Origin: Clostridia bacterium
GTDB lineage: Bacteria > Bacillota > Clostridia > Oscillospirales > CAG-272
NCBI GenBank assembly: GCA_017462545.1
Contig: JAFTQX010000051.1
Span: 1 to 35,178 of the forward strand
DNA length: 35,178 nt
Direction of reading: 5' to 3'
The notes under the pieces were generated by a model. The model saw only the letters and a program-made list of their open reading frames with translations. It ran no database searches and was not told the DNA's origin. Shown here piece after piece: positions 22,220 through 31,266 of the stretch (positions within the stretch are counted from its first letter, which is position 1; each line of letters opens with the position of its first letter). The position numbers were made by a program, and so were the translations under genes.

Positions 22220-23595
22220 CAGCCAAGCTGCTCCTTTACATAGGCGATCTGCGCATCCACAGAGGCAATCGAGGTGCCCCCCTCGCTGATACGCTTTTCA
22301 ACGCAGGTCGTCAGATCAATATCGGTATAGAGGTCTTCTTCAAACAGGTCGCTAAAGGTCTTATAGGTTGCAAGCGGCAGCGTCTCCAGCACCTTGCCCT
22401 CTCGCAAGCAGAGTGCGACCAGCTCACCCGAGATCTTATAGGCAGAGCGGAAGGGCATTCCCTTCTTGACAAGATAGTCTGCCAGGTCAGTCGCGTTGAT
22501 AAAGCCGCCCTGCGCTGCCTGCTTCATGCGGTCCGCATTGGCCTTCATGCCTGCGATCATCGGGGTCATCACAAAGAGACACATCTTCACCGTATCCACC
22601 GCGTCAAAGACGGCCTCCTTGTCCTCCTGCATATCCTTATTATAGGCAAGCGGGAGACCCTTGAGGGTGGTGAGCAGTGCCATGAGGTCACCGTACACGC
22701 GGCCGGTCTTACCACGAATCAGCTCTGCCATATCCGGGTTTTTCTTTTGCGGCATGATGGAGGAGCCGGTGGTATAGGCCTCAGGCAGCTCGATAAACTT
22801 AAACTCCCAGCTCGACCAAAGGATCAGCTCCTCGGAAAAACGGGAAAGATGCATCATCAGAATGGAGAGATCGCTCATCAGCTCCAAGCAGAAATCACGA
22901 TCGGAAACGCCATCCAGGCTGTTACGGCAGATATCCGAAAAGCCGAGATCGGCAGCCTCGCCGCGGCGGTCGGTATCATAGGTCGTGCCGGCCAATGCGC
23001 AGCAGCCGATCGGCGAGCCGCCATTCATACGCGCACAGCAATCGGCAAGACGATCCCGATCGCGCAGCAGCATCATGGCGTAGGCCATGAGATGATGCCC
23101 AAACGTAATGGGCTGCGCGCGCTGCAGGTGGGTATAGCCCGGCATAATGGTTGCGCGATATTCGGCCGCACGGCTGCAAAGTGCCTCGATTAATGAGCAG
23201 ATGGCAGGCTGTATCTCACCGATCTCATCACGCAGGTACATACGCAGATCAAGTGCCACTTGATCGTTACGGCTGCGGGCGGTGTGCAGACGCTTGCCTG
23301 TATCACCGATGCGGTTGGTCAGCTCCTGCTCCACAAACATATGAATATCTTCACAAGACATATCAAATGCAAGCGCGCCGCTCTCCAGATCAGCAAGGAT
23401 GCCCTGCAGCCCGGCGATCAGCGTTTCCCCCTCCCCTTCACCGATGATGCCTCGGCGGGCAAGCATGGCGGCATGCGCGATGCTGCCTAAAATATCCTGC
23501 CGATACATGCGGCTGTCAAAGCGGATAGAGGAATTGAAATCATCGGCGATACGGTCGGTTTCTCCGCTCGTTCTGCCTGCCCACATTTTTGCCAT
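22219..23595 (-). CDS. argH: Argininosuccinate lyase
   Basis: A 458-residue fumarase/aspartase-superfamily lyase splitting argininosuccinate to arginine and fumarate. Family signature GSSIMPQKKNPD is present, as is HTARSRNDQVALDLRMYL near the active site. The ATG at 23595 follows AAAGGAG; the longer in-frame extension upstream crosses the promoter and ARG box and is rejected. It is first in the operon, although it acts last in the pathway; argG, argF and carbamoyl-phosphate synthetase genes are not in this window. Confidence 0.96.
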   Translation of the reverse strand: MAKMWAGRTSGETDRIADDFNSSIRFDSRMYRQDILGSIAHAAMLARRGIIGEGEGETLIAGLQGILADLESGALAFDMSCEDIHMFVEQELTNRIGDTGKRLHTARSRNDQVALDLRMYLRDEIGEIQPAICSLIEALCSRAAEYRATIMPGYTHLQRAQPITFGHHLMAYAMMLLRDRDRLADCCARMNGGSPIGCCALAGTTYDTDRRGEAADLGFSDICRNSLDGVSDRDFCLELMSDLSILMMHLSRFSEELILWSSWEFKFIELPEAYTTGSSIMPQKKNPDMAELIRGKTGRVYGDLMALLTTLKGLPLAYNKDMQEDKEAVFDAVDTVKMCLFVMTPMIAGMKANADRMKQAAQGGFINATDLADYLVKKGMPFRSAYKISGELVALCLREGKVLETLPLATYKTFSDLFEEDLYTDIDLTTCVEKRISEGGTSIASVDAQIAYVKEQLG

Positions 23596-23635
23596 ACTGT
23601 TCTCCTTTATAAGGCTTATCCGTTTTATGCAACAT

Positions 23636-23660
23636 TGTGAATATTTATTCGCAATATTCA
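23636..23660. promoter_or_regulatory. ARG-box-like operator of the arg operon
   Basis: TGTGAATATTTATTCGCA (23636-23653) matches the 18-bp ARG box pattern WNTGAATWWWWATTCANW with one mismatch. A third half-site, ATTCA at 23656-23660, creates a second symmetric pair, TGAATATT-N7-AATATTCA. The site lies just downstream of the probable transcription start, fitting ArgR/AhrC repression. Confidence 0.7.
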
Positions 23661-23674
23661 AAACATATGCATAT

Positions 23675-23702
23675 ATTATATCACTTTTTATCAATTTGTC
23701 AA
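23675..23702 (-). promoter_or_regulatory. Promoter of the arg operon
   Basis: On the minus strand a perfect TTGACA (23697-23702) and a perfect TATAAT (23675-23680) are 16 bp apart, and TGA precedes the -10. The leader before argH is about 75 nt. Confidence 0.85.
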
Positions 23703-23739
23703 GAGGTTTGTGTGTATATTCTTCCACATTGTCAAAGAA

Positions 23740-23788
23740 AAAACAACGAACAGAGAGCGGCTCTCCTCTTGGGGAGAGCCGCTCTCTG
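23740..23788 (-). terminator. Terminator of the his operon
   Basis: A perfect 16-bp stem (arms 23751-23766 and 23773-23788) around a 6-nt loop, followed on the minus strand by TTCGTTGTTTTTT. A smaller hairpin, TTTATGCA-TCAAA-TGCATAAA (23804-23824), lies between it and the hisIE stop. Confidence 0.9.
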
Positions 23789-23833
23789 CTTACCGGTCGC
23801 ATCTTTATGCATCAAATGCATAAACATGCAGGA

Positions 23834-24484
23834 TCATTTTGTCATTTTTTCCTGCTTGACCTTATGGTCGATGACGTGGCGTGAAGCCAGCTCACGGTGG
23901 ATGTCCTCAAGCGAAATGCCCATTTCGATCATCAGCACCATGACGTGATAGGCAAGGTCGGCAATCTCATAGACCGTCTCCTTTTTATCATTTGCCTTGC
24001 CGGCAATGATAACCTCGGTGCTCTCCTCGCCCACCTTTTTGAGGATCTTGTCAAGGCCCTTATCGAAGAGATAGGTGGTATACGAGCCTTCCTTACGCTC
24101 GGTCTTTCTGCCCGCGATCAGCTTCATCAGCCCCTCGTAGGAGAATTCATGCAGCTCATCACTTTCCCACACGGGCTTTGTAAAGCAGCTGTCGGTACCG
24201 GTGTGGCAGGCAGGACCATCCTTTTCTACCATCACCACCAGCGCGTCGTTATCGCAATCAGCGGTGATAGAGACGATGTGCTGGTAGTTACCGCTGGTCT
24301 CGCCCTTGAGCCACAGCTCCTGCCGCGAACGGCTAAAAAAGCAGGTAAGCCCCTTTTCCATCGAGATCTGCAGGCTTTCCTTGTTCATATACGCCAGGGT
24401 GAGCACCTTTTTGGTAATGGCATCTACCACAATGGCGGGGATGAGACCCTTTTCATCAAATTTCAATTCATCAATATTCAGCAT
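23834..24484 (-). CDS. hisIE: Phosphoribosyl-AMP cyclohydrolase / phosphoribosyl-ATP pyrophosphatase
   Basis: A 216-residue fusion catalysing steps 2 and 3 of histidine synthesis. The N-terminal HisI half (about 1-115) has [18 protein letters not shown] and the metal/zinc region [21 protein letters not shown]. The C-terminal HisE half has [15 protein letters not shown] and [13 protein letters not shown]. It is the last gene of the his operon, 6 nt after hisF, and is followed by a strong terminator. The charged C-terminal tail is ordinary. Confidence 0.96.
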   Translation of the reverse strand: MLNIDELKFDEKGLIPAIVVDAITKKVLTLAYMNKESLQISMEKGLTCFFSRSRQELWLKGETSGNYQHIVSITADCDNDALVVMVEKDGPACHTGTDSCFTKPVWESDELHEFSYEGLMKLIAGRKTERKEGSYTTYLFDKGLDKILKKVGEESTEVIIAGKANDKKETVYEIADLAYHVMVLMIEMGISLEDIHRELASRHVIDHKVKQEKMTK

Positions 24485-24490
24485 GGTTTT

Positions 24491-25261
24491 TTATCCTTTC
24501 TTGATCGTACGCATGGGAATGCCCTCGGCAAGCAACGACTGCTTTAATTCGCCAATATCCACCTCATGGAAATGGAAGATGGAGGCAGCCAGCCCCGCAT
24601 CTACCTGCGGGAGGGAGTGGAAGAGCTCGCTGAAGTGGCGGATGCAGCCCGCACCACCCGAGGCAATGACGGGAACAGAAACCGCATCACAGACAGCCTG
24701 CAGCATGGGCAGGTCAAAGCCACCCTTGACACCGTCGGTGTCGATCGAATTGACCACGACCTCACCCGCGCCGTCTCCCACGCAGCGACGAATCCATTCA
24801 ATAGCCTCCATCCCTGTGTTCTCTCTGCCACCCTTGGCAAAGACACGGAAGACGCCGTCTACCCGTTTCACGTCTACCGAGAGCACAACGCACTGGTCGC
24901 CATAGCGTTTTGCCGCTTCTTTCACCAGCGACGGATTGCGGATCGCGCCCGAATTGACGCTGACCTTATCCGCACCGCATTTCAGCACGCGGTCAAAATC
25001 CTCAAGCGAATTGATGCCGCCGCCAACCGTGAGCGGAATAAAGATCTGACGCGCGACCTCGGTCAAGATATCGGTAAAGAGAGCACGCCCCTCGGCAGAG
25101 GCGGTGATATCGTAAAAGACCAGCTCGTCTGCGCCGTGGTCGCTGTAATAACGGGCGAGTTCCACAGGAGAGGAAACATCGTTCAGGCCAAGGAAATTGA
25201 CCCCCTTGACCACTCTGCCGTTTTTGACATCCAGGCAGGGGATGATACGCTTTGTAATCAT
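24491..25261 (-). CDS. hisF: Imidazole glycerol phosphate synthase, cyclase subunit
   Basis: A 256-residue TIM barrel that, with HisH, makes imidazole glycerol phosphate and AICAR. The N-terminal catalytic Asp11 is in IIPCLDVKNGRVVKG and the second catalytic Asp in VVLSVDVKRVDG; phosphate-binding glycines are in TVGGGI and VIASGGAG. Its start overlaps the hisA stop by 4 nt (ATGA). Length is normal. Confidence 0.97.
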   Translation of the reverse strand: MITKRIIPCLDVKNGRVVKGVNFLGLNDVSSPVELARYYSDHGADELVFYDITASAEGRALFTDILTEVARQIFIPLTVGGGINSLEDFDRVLKCGADKVSVNSGAIRNPSLVKEAAKRYGDQCVVLSVDVKRVDGVFRVFAKGGRENTGMEAIEWIRRCVGDGAGEVVVNSIDTDGVKGGFDLPMLQAVCDAVSVPVIASGGAGCIRHFSELFHSLPQVDAGLAASIFHFHEVDIGELKQSLLAEGIPMRTIKKG

Positions 25262-25974
25262 GTCCGTGCCACCTCAATCGCCTCGCGGAGCGAGATCGCC
25301 CCGGTATAGTAGGCCTTGCCGATAATGGCACCGTACATGCCCTGTGCCGAAAGTCGGCGCACATCCTCGATCGAGGAAACGCCGCCCGAGGCGATAAACT
25401 GCATCGAAAACCGCTCGGACAGGGTCCGGTACAGCTCGTGGTTCGCCCCGGCCATCACACCATCCTTGGAAATATCGGTACAGATAATGGTGCGAATGCC
25501 GATTGCCTGCATGCGGGCACAAAACTCCTCTGTTGTAATATCGGCCGTTTCAAGCCAGCCGCGAATGGCAATCTTGCCATCCTTGATATCGGCGCCAACG
25601 GCAATTTTCTCACCGTAGGCATCAACCGCACGCAGAAGAAAATCCTGATCGGTCACGGCGGCGGTACCGAGAATGACACGGTCAACGCCCGCCTCCAGAT
25701 AGGTACGCACGGTCTCCATGCTGCGAATGCCGCCGCCCACCTCGGTGAACAGATCGGCCGTGCGCAGAATGGCACGAATGGTTTCCAAATTGGGGGTATC
25801 CCCCGTTTTAGCCCCCTCCAAATCCACAAGATGCAGATATTCTGCCCCTGCGGCGGCAAAATCGCGCACTACGGCAGTAGGGTCGGGGTTGTAGACGGTC
25901 ATTTGCGTGTAATCACCGCGAAAGAGGCGCACAGCCTGACCGCCAAACAGATCAATTGCGGGAAAAATATGCAT
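25258..25974 (-). CDS. hisA: ProFAR isomerase (phosphoribosylformimino-5-aminoimidazole carboxamide ribotide isomerase)
   Basis: A 238-residue TIM barrel. The catalytic Asp near the N-terminus is in IFPAIDLFGGQAVRL and the second acidic residue is in AVGADIKDGKIAIRGW, with phosphate sites EVGGGIRS and FIASGGVSS. Its start shares one base with the hisH stop (TGATG), and its end overlaps hisF. A PriA-type dual function with TrpF is not suggested by anything visible. Confidence 0.96.
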   Translation of the reverse strand: MHIFPAIDLFGGQAVRLFRGDYTQMTVYNPDPTAVVRDFAAAGAEYLHLVDLEGAKTGDTPNLETIRAILRTADLFTEVGGGIRSMETVRTYLEAGVDRVILGTAAVTDQDFLLRAVDAYGEKIAVGADIKDGKIAIRGWLETADITTEEFCARMQAIGIRTIICTDISKDGVMAGANHELYRTLSERFSMQFIASGGVSSIEDVRRLSAQGMYGAIIGKAYYTGAISLREAIEVART

Positions 25975-26594
25975 CAGGCAACCTCCATTTCACAGAATGC
26001 ACGCAAGATCGCAAGTCCAACGCTGCCGCTTTTTTCCGGATGGAACTGGCAGCCCATCACATTGCCGCTGGCAACGGCGGCGGTCAAATCCGCCCCGTAT
26101 TCAGCGGTAGCAATGACACTTTCCTTGCACTGCGCGCCATAATAGGAATGAACGAAATACACATGATCCCCTTCCGCAAGGTAACGGAAAAGCGGGTGCT
26201 TCTCTGCCCCGAAGTGCAGGGCATTCCACCCAATGTGGGGAATTTTATAGTCTGCGGGGATGACATCGGCAATCGGGCGGATCACACCGGGAATCAGACC
26301 AAGCCCCTCATGCTCACCGTATTCATAGCTTTTTTCAAGAAGCAGCTGCATGCCAAGGCAGATGCCGAGAATGGGCTTACCCTTCGCAGCCTCCTCCTTC
26401 ACCAGTCGGTCAAGGCCGCTTTCGCGCAGTTTTTCGGCCGCATCGCCAAACGCGCCCACGCCGGGGAGAATGATCTTCTCTGCCGCGCGCAAAACACAGG
26501 GATCGGCGGTGATGACCGCATCTGCCCCCACAGCAAGCAGCGAGGAACGGAGAGAAAACAGGTTGCCGACACCATAATCAACAATGGCGATCAT
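25974..26594 (-). CDS. hisH: Imidazole glycerol phosphate synthase, glutaminase subunit
   Basis: A 206-residue class I glutamine amidotransferase supplying ammonia to HisF. The nucleophile Cys is in LGICLGMQLL and the His-Glu pair in CQFHPEKSG, completing the triad. The ATG at 26594 overlaps the hisB stop by one base; a TTG one codon earlier is less likely. Adjacent hisA then hisF is the common Firmicute order. Confidence 0.96.
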   Translation of the reverse strand: MIAIVDYGVGNLFSLRSSLLAVGADAVITADPCVLRAAEKIILPGVGAFGDAAEKLRESGLDRLVKEEAAKGKPILGICLGMQLLLEKSYEYGEHEGLGLIPGVIRPIADVIPADYKIPHIGWNALHFGAEKHPLFRYLAEGDHVYFVHSYYGAQCKESVIATAEYGADLTAAVASGNVMGCQFHPEKSGSVGLAILRAFCEMEVA

Positions 26595-27181
26595 CAAAGC
26601 GCTCCCTTCGTAGAAGGAATCTCGTCTGCAAACGCCTCGTCGATCCTGCAGGCCATGCGCATAGCACGCGCGGCGGCCTTGAAGGCCCCCTCCATGATAT
26701 GGTGCGAATTGCCCCCCGCCAGCTGACGCAGGTGCAGGTTACAGGCGGCCGAGCGGGCAAAGGCCATAAAGAATTCCTCGCACAGCTCGGTATCAAAGCT
26801 GCCAACCTTGGCAGCGGGAATGGTCAGATCATATCCAAGGTAGCAACGGCCCGAAAAATCCACGGCGGCTAGCACCAGCACCTCATCCATCGGCAGGGCA
26901 AAGGAGCCGTAGCGCTCAATACCGCGCTTGTCGCCAAGTGCCTCGGAAAAAGCCATGCCAAGGCAGATGCCGATATCCTCTACGGTGTGGTGGTCGTCTA
27001 CCTGCGTGTCCCCCTTGCAGGTCAGCGTAAGGTCAAAGCGACCGTGCTTGGAAAAGAGGGTCAGCATATGGTCAAGAAAGCCGCAGCCGCTGTTGATCTC
27101 GCTCTTGCCGCTGCCGTCAATGGTCAGCGAAAGGCAAATATCCGTTTCGGCGGTCTTACGGGTAATGGTAGCCTGTCTCAT
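26594..27181 (-). CDS. hisB: Imidazoleglycerol-phosphate dehydratase
   Basis: A 195-residue monofunctional dehydratase. The two metal-binding motifs are DDHHTVEDIG and SHHIMEGAFKA. There is no N-terminal HAD phosphatase domain as in the E. coli fusion, so histidinol-phosphate phosphatase must come from another gene. The ATG overlaps the hisC stop by 4 nt. Confidence 0.97.
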   Translation of the reverse strand: MRQATITRKTAETDICLSLTIDGSGKSEINSGCGFLDHMLTLFSKHGRFDLTLTCKGDTQVDDHHTVEDIGICLGMAFSEALGDKRGIERYGSFALPMDEVLVLAAVDFSGRCYLGYDLTIPAAKVGSFDTELCEEFFMAFARSAACNLHLRQLAGGNSHHIMEGAFKAAARAMRMACRIDEAFADEIPSTKGAL

Positions 27182-28242
27182 AGGGTTTCCTCCAAGATCT
27201 TGCGCATGGTTGCCGCCAGCGTCTCCATATCGGCACGCGTGCCGATGGTGATACGGTTATAGGCGGTAATGCGCGGATTGTCAAAATGGCGCACAAGAAT
27301 GCCGTTTTCGCGCAAGCGGCGATAGATCTCACTACCGGGCACCTGCTTATGCGCCGCAAACACAAAATTGGTGGACGAGGGTATTACGGTAAAGCCGAGC
27401 TTTTGCAGCTCTGCCGTCATGTAGACGCGGTTTTCGATGATCGCCTTGCAATTTTTCTGCGTATATGCCTCGTCTGCCAGCACTCCAAGGCCGGCGGCCA
27501 TGGTCATGGCATTGATGTTATAGGGGTTGGTCGCATATTTGATCGTATTGAGATCGGCAATCAGCGCACGCGAGGCAATGCCGCAGCCAAGGCGCGCACC
27601 CGCCATAGAGCGGGATTTGGAAAAGGTCTGCGTGACGAGCAGATTATCGTACGCTCGCACAAGCGGCACACAGCTCTCTGCCCCAAAATCCACATAGGCC
27701 TCATCAATAACGACCACATGATCGGGGTTTGCCTGGAGGATGCGCTCGATCTGCTCTCTCTTTAACGCAATGCCGGTAGGGGCATTGGGGTTGGCGAGGA
27801 AGATCGTGGCATTGTTTTGGCAGTAATCCTCGATATTGATCGAAAAATCCTCACATAGCGGCTTTTTTTGATAGGGCACGCCGTGCAGATCCGCAAAAAC
27901 CTCATAAAAGCCATAGGTAATATCGGCAAACACCGCAGGGGTCTTTGCGTCACAAAACGCCATAAAGGCAAAATTGAGAATCTCATCCGAGCCGTTGGTA
28001 CAAAGCACCTCCTCGGGGGCAAGGCCGTAGAGATCGGCAAGCGCCTTGTGCAGGGCCGAGCAGGTCGGATCGGGATAGAGCTGCAGGAAAGAGGCTGCTT
28101 CTGCCGCCATCTTTTGCGCCTTTTCGGACGGGGGAAAGGGCGACTCATTGGTATTGAGCTTGATATACCGCATGTCCTTTGGCTGCTCGCCGGGGGTATA
28201 GGGAACGAGGGCGGCACGCGCCGCGCTGAAAAATCTGCTCAT
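27178..28242 (-). CDS. hisC: Histidinol-phosphate aminotransferase
   Basis: A 354-residue class I/II PLP aminotransferase. The Schiff-base Lys is in TFSKSRSMAGARLG, and LNTNESPFPPS and VVIDEAYVDF are typical HisC segments. It lies 3 nt after hisD and overlaps hisB by 4 nt. Relatives can also act on aromatic amino acids, but the operon fixes the main role. Confidence 0.96.
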   Translation of the reverse strand: MSRFFSAARAALVPYTPGEQPKDMRYIKLNTNESPFPPSEKAQKMAAEAASFLQLYPDPTCSALHKALADLYGLAPEEVLCTNGSDEILNFAFMAFCDAKTPAVFADITYGFYEVFADLHGVPYQKKPLCEDFSINIEDYCQNNATIFLANPNAPTGIALKREQIERILQANPDHVVVIDEAYVDFGAESCVPLVRAYDNLLVTQTFSKSRSMAGARLGCGIASRALIADLNTIKYATNPYNINAMTMAAGLGVLADEAYTQKNCKAIIENRVYMTAELQKLGFTVIPSSTNFVFAAHKQVPGSEIYRRLRENGILVRHFDNPRITAYNRITIGTRADMETLAATMRKILEETL

Positions 28243-28245
28243 GGA

Positions 28246-29520
28246 TCAATCCTCCAGGCGTACGACCGCGCTCTTGGCGTGGGCGGTAAGGCCTTCCTTT
28301 TCCGCAAAGAAGGCAACATCCTTTGCCACACGGGAAAGGGCATCCTTGGTGTAGTAGGTATACTGTGTTTTTTTCACAAAATCGTCTACCGACAGGGGGC
28401 TTGAGAACTTGGCCGTGCCGCTGGTGGGCAGGGTGTGGTTAGGACCTGCAAAGTAGTCACCAAGTGCCTCAGGGCAGTTTCTGCCCATGAAGATCGAGCC
28501 GGCGTGACGAATGCTGTCTAAATAATCAAAGGGGTTGTCCACGCAAAGCTCAAGGTGCTCGGGCGCGATCTCGTTTGCGATCTCGATCACGGCAGTCAGG
28601 GTAGGTGCTACGATGATCTTGCCGTTACGGTCAATCGATTCACGCGCGATCTCGGCACGGGAAAGCTGCGGAATTTGTTTTTCCAGCTCTGCCGAAACGG
28701 CATGTGCCAGCTCCTCGGAATCGGTGACCAGCACGGCACTTGCCATGCGGTCATGCTCGGCCTGTGAAAGCAGATCGGCCGCTACATGGCGGGGATTGCT
28801 CTTGCCATCTGCCACGATGAGAATTTCGCTCGGGCCGGCGATCATATCAATGGAGACTGCGCCAAACACCTGACGCTTTGCCTCGGCTACAAAGGCATTG
28901 CCGGGGCCAACAATCTTATCCACCTTGGGCACGCTTTCGGTACCGTAGGCAAGCGCGGCAATGGCCTGCGCACCGCCCACCTTGAAGATGCGGTCGATAC
29001 CGGCGATCTCGGCAGCGGCAAGAATCACGGGGTTGACCTTGCCGTTTTTGCCGGGAGGCGTTACCATGACCACCTCGCGGCAACCCGCGATCTTGGCAGG
29101 GATGGCATCCATCAGCACGGTAGAAGGATAGGCGGCCGTGCCACCGGGCACATACAGGCCCGCACGATCTACGGGAATGACCTTCTGCCCGATCACGATG
29201 CCGTTTTCATCGTTGATGATAAAGCTGTTGCGCACCTGCTTTTCATGGAATTTGCGAATATTGGCGGCGGCGCGGCGCAAAATGTCGATAAACCTCGGCT
29301 CGACCAGGCCCATAGCCTCCTCGATCTCTGCGCGAGAGACGGTAAGTGACTTGAGGTCTGCCCCGTCAAAACGCTTGGTGTAGGCAAGAAGGGCAGCATC
29401 TCCCTCTGCGCGGACAGCGGCAATGATCTCGCTGACCGTTGCCTCTACATTCACGGTAGGCTCGGTGCGGGCAAAGATATCCGCATTGGCAACCTCACCG
29501 TATTTCAGTATCTTAATCAT
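28246..29520 (-). CDS. hisD: Histidinol dehydrogenase
   Basis: A 424-residue zinc enzyme catalysing the last two oxidations to histidine. The Glu-His catalytic pair is in NEIAPEHLELCVDN, zinc-ligand segments are LSQAEHDRMASA and GPNHTLPTSGTA, and AGLYVPGGTAAYPS is the conserved NAD-site region. It overlaps hisG by 4 nt (ATGA). Length is normal. Confidence 0.97.
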   Translation of the reverse strand: MIKILKYGEVANADIFARTEPTVNVEATVSEIIAAVRAEGDAALLAYTKRFDGADLKSLTVSRAEIEEAMGLVEPRFIDILRRAAANIRKFHEKQVRNSFIINDENGIVIGQKVIPVDRAGLYVPGGTAAYPSTVLMDAIPAKIAGCREVVMVTPPGKNGKVNPVILAAAEIAGIDRIFKVGGAQAIAALAYGTESVPKVDKIVGPGNAFVAEAKRQVFGAVSIDMIAGPSEILIVADGKSNPRHVAADLLSQAEHDRMASAVLVTDSEELAHAVSAELEKQIPQLSRAEIARESIDRNGKIIVAPTLTAVIEIANEIAPEHLELCVDNPFDYLDSIRHAGSIFMGRNCPEALGDYFAGPNHTLPTSGTAKFSSPLSVDDFVKKTQYTYYTKDALSRVAKDVAFFAEKEGLTAHAKSAVVRLED

Positions 29521-30149
29521 GTGTTTTGCTCCTCTGTTTGCTGAAAGAGGCTGGCAACCAGCCGCTCGATCGGTTCATTTTTGAATTTGAAGTTTGCCTT
29601 GTTGGCAATGAGGCGGGCACTGATGTCCACGATCGTATCCACAACCTCCAGATTGTTCTCACGCAGGGTCGTACCCGTTTCCACAATATCCACGATCACA
29701 TCGGAAAGCCCGAGGATCGGTGCGATCTCGATCGAGCCGTTGAGGTGGATGATATCGATCTCTCGCCCAAGCGAGGCATAATGCTGCTCGGCAATGCGGG
29801 CAAACTTGGTAGCCACGCGCAGACGGCGACGGGGATCATCGTGAAAATCGTTTTTGGCAGCAACCGCCATGCGGCATACACCGGTATGCAGGTCAAGCAG
29901 CTCGTAAACATCCGGCTCGTATTCGAGCAAAATATCCTTACCCGCCACACCGATATCGGCCGCGCCGCGCTCGACGTAAATGGCAACGTCCGACGGCTTT
30001 ACCCAGAAATAGCGAACGCCGCACTCTTCGTTTTCGAAAATAAGCTTGCGATTGTTTTCACGAATGGAGGGACAGGCAAAGCCTGCCTTTTCAAACATGG
30101 CGTACACACGCTCACCAAGGCGTCCCTTGGGTAGGGCAATATTAAGCAT
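29517..30149 (-). CDS. hisG: ATP phosphoribosyltransferase, short catalytic subunit
   Basis: A 210-residue short-form HisG, first enzyme of the pathway, lacking the C-terminal ACT-like regulatory domain and therefore needing HisZ. It begins LNIALPKGRLGERV; GVAGKDIL and the PRPP loop IVDIVETGTTLRENNLEVV are present. The ATG at 30149 overlaps the hisZ stop by 8 nt; a TTG three codons earlier is the alternative start. Feedback by histidine would act through HisZ. Confidence 0.95.
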   Translation of the reverse strand: MLNIALPKGRLGERVYAMFEKAGFACPSIRENNRKLIFENEECGVRYFWVKPSDVAIYVERGAADIGVAGKDILLEYEPDVYELLDLHTGVCRMAVAAKNDFHDDPRRRLRVATKFARIAEQHYASLGREIDIIHLNGSIEIAPILGLSDVIVDIVETGTTLRENNLEVVDTIVDISARLIANKANFKFKNEPIERLVASLFQQTEEQNT

Positions 30150-31266
30150 GCTCTTCAAGAATTTCCACCCCGCTTTCGTTCAGACGGCAAAGCTGCCTGT
30201 AACGCAGCTTGCCCGGCAAGCTCTTTTGTACGGTCACGCTCTTCCCGTCTGCGGCCAAGGCGCGCGCGGCGGCACGCACATCGGCAAGCGGAAGGGCTTC
30301 ATCATACAAGAGAACCGTATCTACATCATATTTCTGCTGCGGAGAAGCAAGCCGCTCCAACAGATCGGGGTATACCGCAAAGCCGATTGCACCGCCGTTT
30401 TTCCCCATTTTTTGCATCAGGTAATCATACTGCCCGCCCGAAAGAATACCGGAGGGGATGCCGTACAAGAACCCACGGAACACAATGCCGTTGTAATAAT
30501 TCATATCATGGATGACCGAGAAATCCACGCGGATGCTGCCGGCAGGCGCTTCTTTCTCCAATGCGGTCAACACACAGCGCAGCTGTGCAAGCGCAGCACG
30601 GCCACTCTCCCCAAGTGACATTTCCTCCAGCACGGCCAGCACGCGCTGCCTCTCGCCATAGGTGGTAACAAGCTTCACAATGGCAGCAATCTTCGTTTCA
30701 TCCACCCCTGCCTCGCGACACAGGGCAGCTACACCGTGAGAATTCTTCTCGCCGATACAGCGCAAAATGGGCGCACGGTAGGCAGCAGCCACACCTGCCT
30801 CATCCAGCACCGCAGAAACGATGCCGAGGTGGGAGATGTCCAGCACAAACTCCTCGCCGATCTCGCGCAGGCTCTCTACCGCCAGCAGCAGCACCTCAAA
30901 GATGCTGTAATCGTCGATATCCCCCACGCATTCCAGACCTACCTGCGTAATCTCCTTGAAGGTATCGCTATCCTTATCCACGCGATAGACGCTTTCCTTA
31001 TAATATACCTTCTGCACATAGCCGGGGGTTTCCTTGCTGTTTTTGACAATGGACAGCGTCACGTCCGGCTTGAGTGCCATCAGCTTACCGCTTGGCTCGG
31101 TGAAGGTGATAACATGGTCGGAGATCAAAAAGCTTTTGTTACGCACATACAGATCATACTCCTCAAATTTGCGCATACGGAACTGGCTGTAGCCGTAGCG
31201 ACCGTACAGCGCGCGCAGACGAGAGGTGATCGTCTCATCCTTGAATACGGGCTCCCTTGCTGTCAT
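30142..31266 (-). CDS. hisZ: ATP phosphoribosyltransferase regulatory subunit
   Basis: A 374-residue paralogue of histidyl-tRNA synthetase that lacks aminoacylation ability and forms the hetero-octamer with short HisG. HisRS-like segments are visible (LKPDVTLSIVK, VYRVDKD, GGQYDYLMQKMG with AIGFAVYPD). At about 370 residues it lacks the full anticodon-binding domain of a true HisRS. The ATG at 31266 follows GGGGAGAG and overlaps the upstream stop by 4 nt. The adjacent short hisG confirms the call. Confidence 0.95.
   Translation of the reverse strand: MTAREPVFKDETITSRLRALYGRYGYSQFRMRKFEEYDLYVRNKSFLISDHVITFTEPSGKLMALKPDVTLSIVKNSKETPGYVQKVYYKESVYRVDKDSDTFKEITQVGLECVGDIDDYSIFEVLLLAVESLREIGEEFVLDISHLGIVSAVLDEAGVAAAYRAPILRCIGEKNSHGVAALCREAGVDETKIAAIVKLVTTYGERQRVLAVLEEMSLGESGRAALAQLRCVLTALEKEAPAGSIRVDFSVIHDMNYYNGIVFRGFLYGIPSGILSGGQYDYLMQKMGKNGGAIGFAVYPDLLERLASPQQKYDVDTVLLYDEALPLADVRAAARALAADGKSVTVQKSLPGKLRYRQLCRLNESGVEILEEHA

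Noticed and set aside
18073..22243. Several 290-370-codon plus-strand frames opposite the arg operon
   Set aside because: All mirror argD, argB, argJ and argC codons; none has a plausible start region or known motif.
23596..23802. 69-codon upstream extension of argH
   Set aside because: It would include the ARG box, promoter and part of the his terminator; the residues do not resemble ArgH.
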